Below are positions 26,038 through 36,281 of a DNA stretch of 64,000 nucleotides, piece by piece. The DNA is from Candidatus Bealeia paramacronuclearis (GTDB lineage Bacteria > Pseudomonadota > Alphaproteobacteria > UBA9655), in assembly GCF_035607555.1 (NCBI RefSeq), contig NZ_JAVHWZ010000001.1, positions 186,001-250,000 on the forward strand, read 5' to 3'. Position numbers and translations under genes: made by a program. The notes beneath the pieces were generated by a model. The model saw only the letters and a program-made list of their open reading frames with translations. It had not been told where the DNA came from and did no database searches. Position 1 is the first letter of the stretch; each line of letters begins with the position of its first letter.

Positions 26038-28728
26038 ATGACAAAATGGGTTTACGGATTTTCTGAAGAACTCCCCTCAACCATCACAGATAAAAGGGGA
26101 TTTTTAGGCGGCAAAGGGGCCGGACTTTGCGAGATGACCCAATTGGGACTTCCAGTTCCTCCGGGATTTGTTATCTCAACGGAAGTCTGTTCCTATTTTT
26201 ATAAAAATAAAAAATTTTATCCTTCTGATTTAAAAGCCCAAGCGGACACCGCCCTCAAAGATATTGAAAAACAGGTCGAGGCAGAATTTGGAAATCCAAA
26301 AAATCCACTTCTTGTTTCTGTAAGATCCGGAGCGCGGGCTTCCATGCCCGGCATGATGGATACAGTTTTGAATTTGGGCCTCAATGATGAGACCGTCAAA
26401 GGTTTAGCCGAATTAAGCGCAGATGCCCGATTTGCCTATGACAGTTATCGTCGCTTCATTCAAATGTATGGTGATGTGGTTCTTGAAATTGATATTCACC
26501 ACTTTGAGACGATTCTAGCCGAATATAAACGCGTGCTTCATGTAAAAGACGATGGAGAATTAAAACCTGAAAATCTTCAACACATCATTGAGGCGTATCA
26601 AGAAAAAGTTCTGGCCTTAACAGGAAAGCCCTTCCCTCAAGATGTGCATGATCAACTTTGGGGTGCTATTAGCGCTGTTTTTGGAAGCTGGAATAATCAA
26701 CGCGCTGTCACTTACCGCAGACTCAACAATATCCCTGAAGATTGGGGAACTGCCGTTATCGTTCAAGCCATGGTATTTGGAAACCAAGGCAACACTTCGG
26801 GTACAGGCGTGGGTTTTACCCGCAACCCCTCCACAGGTGTGAAAGAATTTTTTGGAGAATATCTCATCAATGCGCAAGGTGAGGATGTCGTCGCAGGAAT
26901 TCGCACACCTGCTCATATTATTGCAGATTATGATCCAGTATTAGCAGAACGTTCAATGGAACGCGTTATGCCAAAAGTCTTCAAGGAATTGATGACTCTT
27001 CAAGATCGCCTTGAGAAAAATTATTGCGATATGCAAGATATCGAATTCACTATTCAAAAGGGTAAGCTCTGGCTTCTTCAAACGCGCAATGGAAAACGCA
27101 CCGCAGAAGCCTCCCTTAAAATTGCCGTAGATATGGTCCAAGAAAGACTCATTGATAAGGCAGAAGCCATCCGAAGATTTGATCCAGAAACACTTGAGCA
27201 ACTTTTACATCCGGGGATTGCGCCCAACGCGGAGCTTCCTCTTTTTGGAAAAGGCTTACCAGCTTCTCCCGGTGCTGCAGTGGGTCGCGTTTATTTTACG
27301 TCAGAAGACTGCGAGCAAATGGCTAAGGATGGCGTTCCCGTTATTTTGGTGCGTCCTCAAACCAGCCCTGAAGACATTCACGGCATGCATGCCGCTCAAG
27401 GGATTCTCACCACTTGCGGCGGCATGACAAGCCATGCGGCCGTGGTCGCCCGCGGAATGGGGCGCCCTTGCATTGTGGGCGCTCAAGACATCAACATCGA
27501 TGTCGAAGACAAAGTCATGACTTCCGGTGGCGTCAAAATCAAAGAGGGTGATTTTATCACTTTAAACGGCGCCAAAGGTGAAGTCTTCATCGGTGAAGCT
27601 GAACTTGCAGAAGCGAAACTCTCTCATGATTTTGAAACTTTAATGGGATGGGCGGACGAGCTCCGCCATCTTAAAGTACGCGCAAATGCGGACACACCTC
27701 ATGATGCGCTACAAGCTCGAAAATTGGGAGCCGAAGGTATTGGCTTATGCCGAACTGAGCACATGTTCTTTGATGCAGATCGTATTTTGTGGGTCCGTGA
27801 AATGATTCTCGCCAAAGACTTGGAAGCACGGAAAAAAGCTTTGGACAAACTTCTCCCTATTCAACGCGATGACTTTGCGGCCATTTTTGAAGCCATGGAA
27901 GGGCTTCCTGTGACCGTGCGCCTTTTGGATCCTCCTCTTCATGAATTTTTGCCTCGCAGTGACGTTGAGATCGCGCAATTAGCTAAATCTCTTCACATGT
28001 CCGAATCTTATATCAAACAAAGAGTCTCAGAACTTCATGAAGAAAACCCCATGCTGGGGCACAGAGGCTGTAGGCTGGGCGTCACTTATCCTGAGATTTA
28101 TGAAATGCAAGTTCGGGCTCTTTTTGAAGGCGCAGCTTTAGCTCAAAAGACAACAGGAAAATCCGTTCAACTTGAAATCATGATTCCTTTGATTGCTCTT
28201 GCCGGTGAGTTCAAATATTTAAAAGCGCTTGTCTTAAGAGTGGCAGAAGAGGCTGAACGTGATTTGGGACAAAATTTTACCTATCTCATAGGCACAATGA
28301 TCGAATTGCCACGGGCAGCACTCAAGGCTGGCAAAATTGCGCTTGATGCTCAATTCTTCAGTTTTGGAACGAACGATCTTACACAAATGACCATGGGAAT
28401 TTCCAGGGATGATTCTGGAAGTTTTGTTCCGCAATATCGAGCACTAGGAATTTTGGATCGAGATCCGTTTTCCTCCCTCGATCAAACGGGAGTGGGAGAG
28501 CTTGTGAAATTTGCCTGCCAAGAAGGTCGCAAAACAAATCCAGCACTCAAATTGGGCGTCTGTGGTGAACATGGTGGAGATCCGCTCTCCATCAACTTCT
28601 TTGAAAAGACGGGGCTAGATTATGTCTCTTGCTCCCCTTACCGCGTTCCCATTGCACGATTGGCGGCTGCAAAAGCTGCGATCGGATTTGGACGCATCAC
28701 CGAAGGCTTATCTGAAAAAGTCGCATAG
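26038..28728 (+). CDS. ppdK: Pyruvate, phosphate dikinase
   Basis: 896 residues. N-terminal nucleotide-binding domain (GGKGAGLCEM), phosphohistidine domain with His466 in GGMTSHAAVVARGMGRP, and C-terminal PEP/pyruvate domain (SFGTNDLTQMTMG, CGEHGGDP). It interconverts ATP+Pi+pyruvate and AMP+PPi+PEP. In bacteria with reduced glycolysis it can run in either direction. A class I aldolase at 41355 is the only other glycolytic enzyme seen here. Following glyS at 2 bp implies one transcript. Confidence 0.97.
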   Translation: MTKWVYGFSEELPSTITDKRGFLGGKGAGLCEMTQLGLPVPPGFVISTEVCSYFYKNKKFYPSDLKAQADTALKDIEKQVEAEFGNPKNPLLVSVRSGARASMPGMMDTVLNLGLNDETVKGLAELSADARFAYDSYRRFIQMYGDVVLEIDIHHFETILAEYKRVLHVKDDGELKPENLQHIIEAYQEKVLALTGKPFPQDVHDQLWGAISAVFGSWNNQRAVTYRRLNNIPEDWGTAVIVQAMVFGNQGNTSGTGVGFTRNPSTGVKEFFGEYLINAQGEDVVAGIRTPAHIIADYDPVLAERSMERVMPKVFKELMTLQDRLEKNYCDMQDIEFTIQKGKLWLLQTRNGKRTAEASLKIAVDMVQERLIDKAEAIRRFDPETLEQLLHPGIAPNAELPLFGKGLPASPGAAVGRVYFTSEDCEQMAKDGVPVILVRPQTSPEDIHGMHAAQGILTTCGGMTSHAAVVARGMGRPCIVGAQDINIDVEDKVMTSGGVKIKEGDFITLNGAKGEVFIGEAELAEAKLSHDFETLMGWADELRHLKVRANADTPHDALQARKLGAEGIGLCRTEHMFFDADRILWVREMILAKDLEARKKALDKLLPIQRDDFAAIFEAMEGLPVTVRLLDPPLHEFLPRSDVEIAQLAKSLHMSESYIKQRVSELHEENPMLGHRGCRLGVTYPEIYEMQVRALFEGAALAQKTTGKSVQLEIMIPLIALAGEFKYLKALVLRVAEEAERDLGQNFTYLIGTMIELPRAALKAGKIALDAQFFSFGTNDLTQMTMGISRDDSGSFVPQYRALGILDRDPFSSLDQTGVGELVKFACQEGRKTNPALKLGVCGEHGGDPLSINFFEKTGLDYVSCSPYRVPIARLAAAKAAIGFGRITEGLSEKVA

Positions 28729-28743
28729 AAAGGATTTTACTTT

Positions 28744-29184
28744 ATGGTCGACCCTAAAATTTGTGAACAACTCATTTCTCTGGCACGCGAAACGCAAAAA
28801 AATGCATACATCCCCTATTCCAAATTTGCAGTAGGGGCAGCCCTCATTACAGAAGATGGCGATATCTTCACAGGATGCAATGTTGAAAATATTTCCTATG
28901 GCCTTTGCAATTGTGGAGAAAGGACTGCTATCTTTTCCATGGTTGCCAAAAAAGGACCCACCGCACGCATTAAGCACATTGCAGTTACAACCGCGGCTGA
29001 GATTGCCTGCTCCCCTTGCGGTGCCTGTCGTCAGGTCATTCAAGAGTTTGGACCCAACTGTACCGTCACTTACAAAAGTGAAGAAGGTTTTATTGATGTA
29101 AAAATATCTCAGCTATTGCCCGGCGGATTTTCCGACTTTGTGGATTCCTCTGGAAAAGTGAAGTCCATCCAATCAGGACAATAA
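28744..29184 (+). CDS. cdd: Cytidine deaminase
   Basis: 146 residues. Zinc-binding and catalytic motifs are CGERTA (Cys and proton-shuttling Glu) and PCGACRQ. It converts cytidine/deoxycytidine to uridine forms. Only 15 bp after ppdK. The 3' end overlaps the convergent ygfZ by 76 bp. Together with upp it points to pyrimidine scavenging. Confidence 0.95.
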   Translation: MVDPKICEQLISLARETQKNAYIPYSKFAVGAALITEDGDIFTGCNVENISYGLCNCGERTAIFSMVAKKGPTARIKHIAVTTAAEIACSPCGACRQVIQEFGPNCTVTYKSEEGFIDVKISQLLPGGFSDFVDSSGKVKSIQSGQ

Positions 29185-29999
29185 GGAAAGAGTCTTGTCT
29201 CTTGATAGGTGAAGGGTTCGCCTTTTTCTTGAAATTTCTGAAAGGCCTCAAGCCGAATGAGCGCGAGGCCTTTTTCATTTTGAGAAGATCGCATTTCACC
29301 AACCTCGTCTCCTTCATAGCAAATTTTCTCACCAAAGGCTGGGGCTTCTCCTTCAACTCTCAACGGAAAAAGGCGCTTTCTCACAAGTCCACGATAGCGC
29401 GTACGGGCGGTCAATTCTTGTCCCATATAACAGCCCTTCTTCCAATCAATGGCCTGAAGTTCATCCATCCCATTTTCAAGAAGGATAGATTTGTCTGGAA
29501 TGAGATCAACAGATCCATCGGGCACGCCCAAAGAAATCCGGTGAGCATTATACAAAACAATGTCATCCTGGACTTGCCCCAGCATCTTTCGTACCGGAAC
29601 CACCCCCCTTATCCCCAAATCGGGAAGTCGGGGATCCTCATTAAAATAGGCCTCAAGTCCTGGCACAGGAGCCCCCACAATAATATCATAGTCTGAGGAC
29701 ACATCCTCAAATACAACTTGAGATCTCAATTTATAAAGGGAGAGTTTTTTCATAAGCTCAGGCAAACGACCTTCTTGGCATTCCAAAAGAAACACATCAC
29801 CTTGAGCATAAACAAAAAAGTCAAATAAGAACTTTCCTTGTGGTGTTAAAAGCGCAGAATAGATGATGGGAACATTTTCCAGCTTATAAATATCATTGGT
29901 GATAATTCCTTGCAGAAATAAAAATCTGTCCTTTCCTGAAATTTTCAGAAGACCGCGACTAGGAAGGCGTGTGGACAAAAGTTCCATAGGAGTTCTCAT
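29109..29999 (-). CDS. ygfZ: YgfZ-type folate-binding Fe-S cluster protein
   Basis: 296 residues. The hallmark motif KGCYMGQELTARTRYRG with the conserved Cys lies near residue 190, and the fold resembles the GcvT aminomethyltransferase. YgfZ (IbaG/CAF17 relative) helps assembly or repair of some Fe-S enzymes with folate. The tail overlaps cdd on the opposite strand. Confidence 0.92.
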   Translation of the reverse strand: MRTPMELLSTRLPSRGLLKISGKDRFLFLQGIITNDIYKLENVPIIYSALLTPQGKFLFDFFVYAQGDVFLLECQEGRLPELMKKLSLYKLRSQVVFEDVSSDYDIIVGAPVPGLEAYFNEDPRLPDLGIRGVVPVRKMLGQVQDDIVLYNAHRISLGVPDGSVDLIPDKSILLENGMDELQAIDWKKGCYMGQELTARTRYRGLVRKRLFPLRVEGEAPAFGEKICYEGDEVGEMRSSQNEKGLALIRLEAFQKFQEKGEPFTYQETRLFPYCPDWMDFTFPEESTKSENPPGNS

Positions 30000-30101
30000 T
30001 GCATTACATTCAAGAATTGTTTAATGATGAAATCATATCATACAAGTGCTGGAGTTTGTGTCTATGGCCATTCTGATGTTTTCTTCTCAAAGGATTTCAT
30101 A

Positions 30102-31151
30102 ATGCGCGTTCTTCATCTCATGGCAGGAGCATCTCAAGGCGGAGCGGAAGTTTTTTTCGAAAGGTTGGTGACTGGCCTTCATCAAAAAGGATTGCCTCAA
30201 CATCTTGTGATCCGCGGAGAAGAGGCACGTGAAAAACGACTACGTGCCTCAGGGCTCTCCCTTTCAACGGCCCCTTTCTGGAAACCTTATTTTGACATCA
30301 AAACACATTTGGGAATTCACAAAGCACTCAAAAATTTTCAGCCGGATATCGTCATGTCCTGGATGAGTCGCGCGGGCGCATTTTGCCCCACGGGGAACTT
30401 TGTGACAGTGGCCCGATTGGGTGGCTATTACGATTTGAAATACTACAAAAGCTGCGAATATCTCATAGGCAATACCCAAGGTATTCGGAAGTACTTTTTA
30501 GAAAAAGGAATCAGAGAAGATAAAGCTTTTTATTTGCCCAATTTCGTGCGTGAAGAAAAGGCGCAGCCCCTTTCTCGAAAGACTTACGACACTCCTGAAA
30601 ATGTCCCGCTTCTTTTAGCATTGGGACGACTTCATGATGACAAAGCTTTTGATGTTTTGATTCGCGCACTTCCCAAAATTCCAAACGCACATCTCTGGAT
30701 TGGAGGCGCAGGTCCTGAGGACGAAAAACTGAAATCTTTGGCCCGAGAAATGGGAGTTTTCGATCGTATTCGTTTTTTGGGTTGGGTCCAGGATCCTTAT
30801 CCCCTTTATGCGGCGTGCGACATTTATGTGTGCCCCTCAAGGATTGAGCCTCTAGGAAATGTGGTACTTGAGGCCTGGGTCAATGAAAAGCCAACCGTTG
30901 TGTGTGCCTCAAAAGGCCCTGCAGAACTGATCCGAAACGAAGAAAACGGACTCATCGTACCTTTGGAAGATCATGACGAATTAGCAACTGCCATTAACCG
31001 TATTTTGAATGATAAGATTCTCTCAGGCAAAATCGTGAAAGGTGGTCTTCAAAGTTATCACTCTGCCTACTCTCAAGATCGTGTTCTTGAGATCTATCTC
31101 AACTTTTTCCAACATATTATAGAGGAAAGACAAAAATCATGTGCGGCATAG
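30102..31151 (+). CDS. GT4-family glycosyltransferase
   Basis: 349 residues with a Rossmann N-terminus (MRVLHLMAGASQGGAEVFFERLV) and the GT4 donor motif EPLGNVVLEAW (E-x7-E) near residue 250. An upstream in-frame ATG at 30024 is not favoured; AAAGGA at 30089-30094 supports the ATG at 30102. No leader, so cytosolic. It overlaps the asparagine synthetase-like gene by 13 bp. Probably acts in LPS or surface polysaccharide assembly; the sugar is unknown. Confidence 0.85.
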   Translation: MRVLHLMAGASQGGAEVFFERLVTGLHQKGLPQHLVIRGEEAREKRLRASGLSLSTAPFWKPYFDIKTHLGIHKALKNFQPDIVMSWMSRAGAFCPTGNFVTVARLGGYYDLKYYKSCEYLIGNTQGIRKYFLEKGIREDKAFYLPNFVREEKAQPLSRKTYDTPENVPLLLALGRLHDDKAFDVLIRALPKIPNAHLWIGGAGPEDEKLKSLAREMGVFDRIRFLGWVQDPYPLYAACDIYVCPSRIEPLGNVVLEAWVNEKPTVVCASKGPAELIRNEENGLIVPLEDHDELATAINRILNDKILSGKIVKGGLQSYHSAYSQDRVLEIYLNFFQHIIEERQKSCAA

Positions 31152-32896
31152 CGGGACTTTGGTTAAAAAATGGTATTCCCCAAGACTCAGTTTTAAATAC
31201 GATGCTTGCGGCTTTAAGCCACCGCGGACCTGATGGCCATGGCGTTCATATTGAAGAAGGACTCGCGCTTTTGCATACACGACTAGCCATTATCGATGTT
31301 ATAGGTGGCCATCAGCCCCTTTTTGATGATCGTGGAAATTGTCTTGTGGTTAATGGTGAAATTTATAATTTTGTGGAATTGCGCACGCAATTCAAAACAT
31401 ATCCTTACAAAACTCATTCTGATTGCGAAACCATTTTTCCCCTTTATCAAAATTATGGCCCCGATTTCGTGACCCATTTGCGGGGCATGTTTGCAATTTC
31501 TCTTTTTGATAAGTCCACAAAAACGCTTTATTTGGCACGAGACCCTTTTGGAATTAAGCCTCTTTATTATGCAATCCTGCCGCAAGGATTTATTTATGCG
31601 TCTGAACCGCAAGCGATTCTCGCCTCAGGATTGGTATCCAAAGAACTTCATGAAGGCGCCCTTTCGGATTTAATGCACTTGCGTTACACAACCTCTGCTG
31701 AGACCATTTACAAAGGCATTTATCGGATACTGCCTGGGGAAATGTTGGTTATCCAAAATGGCAAAATTATCGATCGCTCTCACCAAGAGGCACTTCCCAA
31801 AGGTCCTCCTCAAAAAATGACTTATGACGAGGCTTTTTCAACATTAGACCAGATCATGCGAGATTCCCTCAAAGTTCATTTAAGAAGCGATGTACCTTAT
31901 GGACTTTTCCTTTCAGGGGGAGTGGACTCCTCAACACTTCTGGCTCTGATGCATGAGGAAGTCGGATCTGGGATCCGCACATTTACCGTAGGCTTTCCAG
32001 GCACCCAAGTTCATGACGAGCGGGCGATGGCACTTCGGGTTTCACAAAAGCTGGGGACCCATCACAAGGAGATTTCTTATTCAGAAAATGATTTTTGGAA
32101 TGAGACACCTCAAGTCATAAAAGCCCTTGACGATCCAACCCTCGATTTTGCAACTTTGCCCACTTATCATATGTCAAAAGTTGCAGCTCAAGACGTCAAA
32201 GTTGTTTTATGTGGAGAAGGTGGAGACGAGATTCTCTCCGGTTATGCGCGCCACAGACGAGCACGGTTTTTCGGACGCATCTTAAATATATTCATGAAGA
32301 AACGGGGCCTGATGGACCGCGTCCCTATTTTAAAATATGATCAATCCGAGTGGAAGACCAAGCGCCAAGAGGACGAAAAACTGGCAAAATTGAACCATTA
32401 TTCTCCCCTTCAACAAAACCAGTTTTTGGATACACGCAATTGGCTTCCTGATGATTTGTTGATTAAAACCGATCGGTGTCTGATGGCCCATGGCATTGAG
32501 GGACGCACACCCTTTTTGGATAAAGTCGTAGCCCAGGGCGTTTTTAATTTTCCTGATGATCTTAAAATTCAGGGCAAAAAAACAAAATGGATTATGCGCA
32601 AATGGTTGGAAAAACATCTTCCTGAATCTGAACCTTTTGCAAAAAAAAGAGGTTTTACAGTTCCTGTGGGCGAATGGATTTCTACGCGTGGAAAAACATT
32701 GGGCGAGCTTGTGGCTCGACAAAACGTTATGAATGAATATTTCTTGAAAGATAAAATTCCAGCGCTTTTTAAATCTTCCGACAAGCATCAACTGGCAACA
32801 TCCTGGAATCTTTTGAGTTTTGCATTATGGTACAAAATTCATTTTGAAGACGCCTCCGCACAAGGGTCGATTGAAGAAGTTCTCTCCAGCTCTTGA
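31139..32896 (+). CDS. asnB: Asparagine synthetase, glutamine-hydrolysing
   Basis: 585 residues. Cys2 nucleophile in MCGIAG, glutaminase domain (residues 2-190) with RLAIIDV and NGEIYNF. Synthetase PP-loop SGGVDSS starts at Ser259. Class II amidotransferase making Asn from Asp, ATP and Gln. Fused transcriptionally to a GT4 gene, so it could instead amidate a sugar acid during polysaccharide synthesis, as some AsnB-like proteins in surface-sugar clusters do. Confidence 0.85.
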   Translation: MCGIAGLWLKNGIPQDSVLNTMLAALSHRGPDGHGVHIEEGLALLHTRLAIIDVIGGHQPLFDDRGNCLVVNGEIYNFVELRTQFKTYPYKTHSDCETIFPLYQNYGPDFVTHLRGMFAISLFDKSTKTLYLARDPFGIKPLYYAILPQGFIYASEPQAILASGLVSKELHEGALSDLMHLRYTTSAETIYKGIYRILPGEMLVIQNGKIIDRSHQEALPKGPPQKMTYDEAFSTLDQIMRDSLKVHLRSDVPYGLFLSGGVDSSTLLALMHEEVGSGIRTFTVGFPGTQVHDERAMALRVSQKLGTHHKEISYSENDFWNETPQVIKALDDPTLDFATLPTYHMSKVAAQDVKVVLCGEGGDEILSGYARHRRARFFGRILNIFMKKRGLMDRVPILKYDQSEWKTKRQEDEKLAKLNHYSPLQQNQFLDTRNWLPDDLLIKTDRCLMAHGIEGRTPFLDKVVAQGVFNFPDDLKIQGKKTKWIMRKWLEKHLPESEPFAKKRGFTVPVGEWISTRGKTLGELVARQNVMNEYFLKDKIPALFKSSDKHQLATSWNLLSFALWYKIHFEDASAQGSIEEVLSSS

Positions 32897-33089
32897 TTTG
32901 AACGCACAAGAAATTTAAAAAAAGAAACGGTTACGTCATTTTTGTTGCAAGAGATCGTACATAAAGATTCTTACAAGCTTCCTTTAAGAGACTTTATACC
33001 TATGCTGCGCGCTTAAAATAACCCCCTTTCTACGATCTTCTTTTTATGCGATAGATGAAGAAAGAATACCGCTGCCAAAGGATAATTTC

Positions 33090-34616
33090 ATGACAACCCG
33101 TTACATTACGACCCCTATTTATTACCTCAATGCGGCCCCCCATTTGGGTCATGTGTACACAACGGTGGCCGGAGATGTCTTGGCACGCTTTTGGAGACTT
33201 CACGGTGCTAAAGTGAAGTTTTTGACAGGCACGGATGAACATGGACAAAAGATTGCTCAGGCCGCAGAAGCTTTAGGGAAAGACCCCAAAGTCCACGTAG
33301 ATGAAATGGCGGAAGTCTTTCGGAGAATGACGAAAGATATTGGGGCGACCCCTGATGTTTTTATTCGCACGACAGAAGAGCGTCATTATAAGGCTGCGTC
33401 AGCGCTTTGGGGCCGCTTGATTGAAAGCGGAGATATTTATCTGGGATCTTATTCCGGATGGTATGCGGTTAGGGACGAGGCCTATTATGATGAATCCGAA
33501 ATTGTGGACGGCAAAGCGCCCACGGGTGCCCCTGTGGAATTTATGGAGGAACCTTCTTATTTCTTTCGTCTTTCCAAATGGGAAAATGCGCTTTTAAAAT
33601 ACTATGAAGATTTTCCTCAAGCCATCGCACCTTTGAGTCGTCATAACGAAGTCATCAGTTTTATTAAGGGGGGATTGAAAGATCTCTCCATCTCACGCAC
33701 GAATTTTACCTGGGGCGTGCCCGTTCCCGGAGACAAGGATCATGTGATGTACGTCTGGATGGACGCACTTACCAATTACATCACAGCGTTGGGATATCCA
33801 GATTCAGATACGGAAAACTTCAAAGATTTCTGGCCAGAAAGCATTCATCTCATGGGAAAAGACATCTTGAGATTTCATGCGATCTATTGGCCTGCTTTTT
33901 TGATGGCTGCAAAATTACAGCCGCCTAAACGCATTTTTGCCCATGGTTGGTGGACGGCAAATGGACAAAAAATGTCCAAGTCTTTAGGGAATGTGGTTGA
34001 TCCTTTCAAGTTGATTGAGACCTATGGGTTAGATCAATTGCGCTATTTTCTCATGCGGGAAGTGCCCTTTGGTCAAGATGGCGATTTTTCGAATGCGGCC
34101 ATGATTTCCCGCATTAATAGCAACCTTGCCAATGATCTTGGAAATCTTGTCCAACGGGTTTTGTCTTTTGTGGCAAAAAATGCGGGGGCTAGAATCCCAA
34201 CACCTGGCGATTTTACCGATGAAGATCGGGAGATGCTAGCCGCAAGTGCCCAGCTTCATGATATTTTGATCGAGGACATGAACCAGCAGCTCCTCCATAA
34301 ATATTGCGAACATATTGGCGATGTGGTTGTTAAAGCCAATCGTTATATCGATCAGCAACGCCCTTGGTCTTTAAAGAAAACGGGACGTCCTGAAGACGAA
34401 AAACACATGGAGACGATTCTCTATGTTCTTCTTGAAACCATCCGCCATGTAGGCATTTATTATCAGCCCGTCATGCCGGAGACAATGGGGCGTCTTCTGG
34501 ATCAATTGGGACAAGACCTGCGCACGTTTGAGGATTTAAAGACACCTTTAAAATCGGGAATAACTCTGCCTGCGCCAGAACCTCTCTTTCCCCGCATTGA
34601 AACTGAAGCTGCATGA
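33090..34616 (+). CDS. metG: Methionyl-tRNA synthetase
   Basis: 508 residues. HIGH-type motif PHLGH (His18-His21) and KMSKS (Lys294-Ser298). It lacks the C-terminal tRNA-binding extension found in longer forms and the zinc-knuckle Cys cluster of the E. coli type, consistent with the shorter alphaproteobacterial form. The stop overlaps the start of tatD by 4 bp (ATGA). Confidence 0.97.
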   Translation: MTTRYITTPIYYLNAAPHLGHVYTTVAGDVLARFWRLHGAKVKFLTGTDEHGQKIAQAAEALGKDPKVHVDEMAEVFRRMTKDIGATPDVFIRTTEERHYKAASALWGRLIESGDIYLGSYSGWYAVRDEAYYDESEIVDGKAPTGAPVEFMEEPSYFFRLSKWENALLKYYEDFPQAIAPLSRHNEVISFIKGGLKDLSISRTNFTWGVPVPGDKDHVMYVWMDALTNYITALGYPDSDTENFKDFWPESIHLMGKDILRFHAIYWPAFLMAAKLQPPKRIFAHGWWTANGQKMSKSLGNVVDPFKLIETYGLDQLRYFLMREVPFGQDGDFSNAAMISRINSNLANDLGNLVQRVLSFVAKNAGARIPTPGDFTDEDREMLAASAQLHDILIEDMNQQLLHKYCEHIGDVVVKANRYIDQQRPWSLKKTGRPEDEKHMETILYVLLETIRHVGIYYQPVMPETMGRLLDQLGQDLRTFEDLKTPLKSGITLPAPEPLFPRIETEAA

Positions 34617-35398
34617 CGCTGGTTGATAGCCATTGTCACCTTGATTATGCGCCTATGATAGAGGACGTATCGGGAACAATTGCACGTGCTGAAAAAATGG
34701 GTGTGGGTGGATTCCTCACCATTTGTACAGAACTTGAAAAAATCCCAACCCTTATCAAAATTGCAGAATCTGCACCCAATATCTGGGCCACAGTGGGAAC
34801 GCACCCCCATGAATCCGAGCCTGATTTAAAGCATTTTGAAAACTTAAAAAAGATTCTAGAAGAAACACTCCTTCATCCAAAAATGGTGGGATTGGGAGAA
34901 ACGGGGCTTGATTATTATTATGAGCACTCTCCAAAAGAACCTCAAAAGAATTGCTTTGCGAAACACATTGAAGTGGCCGTTCAAAAAGATATTCCTTTAA
35001 TCGTTCATACGCGTGATGCGGAACACGATACCATGGATCTATTGAAATCACTGGGACAAGGAAAAGTGCGTGGTGTGATGCATTGTTTTTCAGGATCGGA
35101 ATGGCTTTTAAAAGAAGCGCTGGATCTTGGATTTTACATTTCTTATTCTGGAATCATCACCTTTAAAAAGGCCGAAGAATTGCGTCGATTGGTTGGAATA
35201 ACACCTTTAGAGCGAATGCTTGTGGAAACGGATGCACCCTATTTAACACCTGAACCTCACCGTGGTAAGCCCAATGAGCCAGCCAATGTGGTTTTTACGG
35301 CCGAACGTGTTGCTGCAATCAAAGATGTGAATCTTGATCTTGTGGCTTCAAAAACAACCGCAAATTTCTTTTCCCTTTTCACGAAAGCCAAATCATGA
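34613..35398 (+). CDS. tatD: TatD-family metal-dependent DNase
   Basis: 261 residues. DSHCHLDY provides N-terminal metal ligands, with GETGLDYYY, HTRDAE, HCFSG and ETDAPYLTPEPHRG as family motifs. A cytosolic TIM-barrel hydrolase acting as a 3'-5' nuclease or quality-control enzyme. Coupled with metG and the following MBL gene by 4-bp overlaps, a common alphaproteobacterial arrangement. Confidence 0.95.
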   Translation: MTLVDSHCHLDYAPMIEDVSGTIARAEKMGVGGFLTICTELEKIPTLIKIAESAPNIWATVGTHPHESEPDLKHFENLKKILEETLLHPKMVGLGETGLDYYYEHSPKEPQKNCFAKHIEVAVQKDIPLIVHTRDAEHDTMDLLKSLGQGKVRGVMHCFSGSEWLLKEALDLGFYISYSGIITFKKAEELRRLVGITPLERMLVETDAPYLTPEPHRGKPNEPANVVFTAERVAAIKDVNLDLVASKTTANFFSLFTKAKS

Positions 35399-36159
35399 AA
35401 GTCACCATTTTGGGATGTGGCGCTTCAGGCGGCGTTCCGCTTTCAACAGGAGAATGGGGATCGTGCGATCCCACCAACCCTAAAAATAGAAGACGCCGCG
35501 TCTCCATTGCCGTTCAAGACCAAGACTCAACATTGATTGTGGACACCTCCCCCGATTTTCGGGCCCAAGTTCTGGATGCAGGAATCACGAAAATTGATGC
35601 GGTTCTTTATACTCACGATCATGCGGATCATTCCCACGGCATTGATGATTTAAGGCCTTTCTTCTATGGTCACGGAAAATCCATTGATGTGTATACCGAT
35701 GAGGGTGCATTAAGAACTCTCAAAGAAAGATTCGCTTATATCTTTCGTGCGCGTCCCTCAACGCCCGATTTGTACAAACCTTTTTTAAAACCTCATGTCA
35801 TTAACGGACCCTTTAAGGTCGGCACTATTCCCGTGACATCTTTCTGGCAAGACCATGGATATAGTCGCACATTGGGGTACCGTTTTGACAAAGTCGCCTA
35901 TTCCACGGATGTCTTGAATCTAGATGAAGCGGCCTTTAAGGCCCTTCAAGGCGTGAAAGTTTGGATCGTCGATTGCTTGGCGTATGAGGTCAAACCCACC
36001 CATTCCCATTTGGCAAAAACACTCGCATGGATTGAGCGCGTAAATCCTGAAAAAGCTTATCTCACTCACATGAATCATACCCTTGATTATGAGGAAGTCA
36101 AAAAACGCCTCCCCTCTAATGTCGAACCCTCCTACGACGGCTTAGTTATTGAGGTTTAA
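35395..36159 (+). CDS. PhnP-like metallo-beta-lactamase-fold hydrolase
   Basis: 254 residues. HxHxDH motif in YTHDHADHSHGIDDLRPF and further ligands in WQDHG, STDVLNLDE and LTHMNH. It resembles PhnP phosphodiesterases, and homologues sit after tatD in many alphaproteobacteria outside phosphonate operons. Likely cyclic phosphate or nucleotide phosphodiesterase; exact substrate unknown. Confidence 0.88.
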   Translation: MKVTILGCGASGGVPLSTGEWGSCDPTNPKNRRRRVSIAVQDQDSTLIVDTSPDFRAQVLDAGITKIDAVLYTHDHADHSHGIDDLRPFFYGHGKSIDVYTDEGALRTLKERFAYIFRARPSTPDLYKPFLKPHVINGPFKVGTIPVTSFWQDHGYSRTLGYRFDKVAYSTDVLNLDEAAFKALQGVKVWIVDCLAYEVKPTHSHLAKTLAWIERVNPEKAYLTHMNHTLDYEEVKKRLPSNVEPSYDGLVIEV

Positions 36160-36281
36160 AGACTTCGGTATGTATTGGGGCCAAATGACGTGATGGATTC
36201 CTCTTCAAAGTTTTATTGCAATTTTTGGTGGTTTGGCGCATATATTAAGTCAATCTATTTTTCATTTTAGTCTTTGAGATT

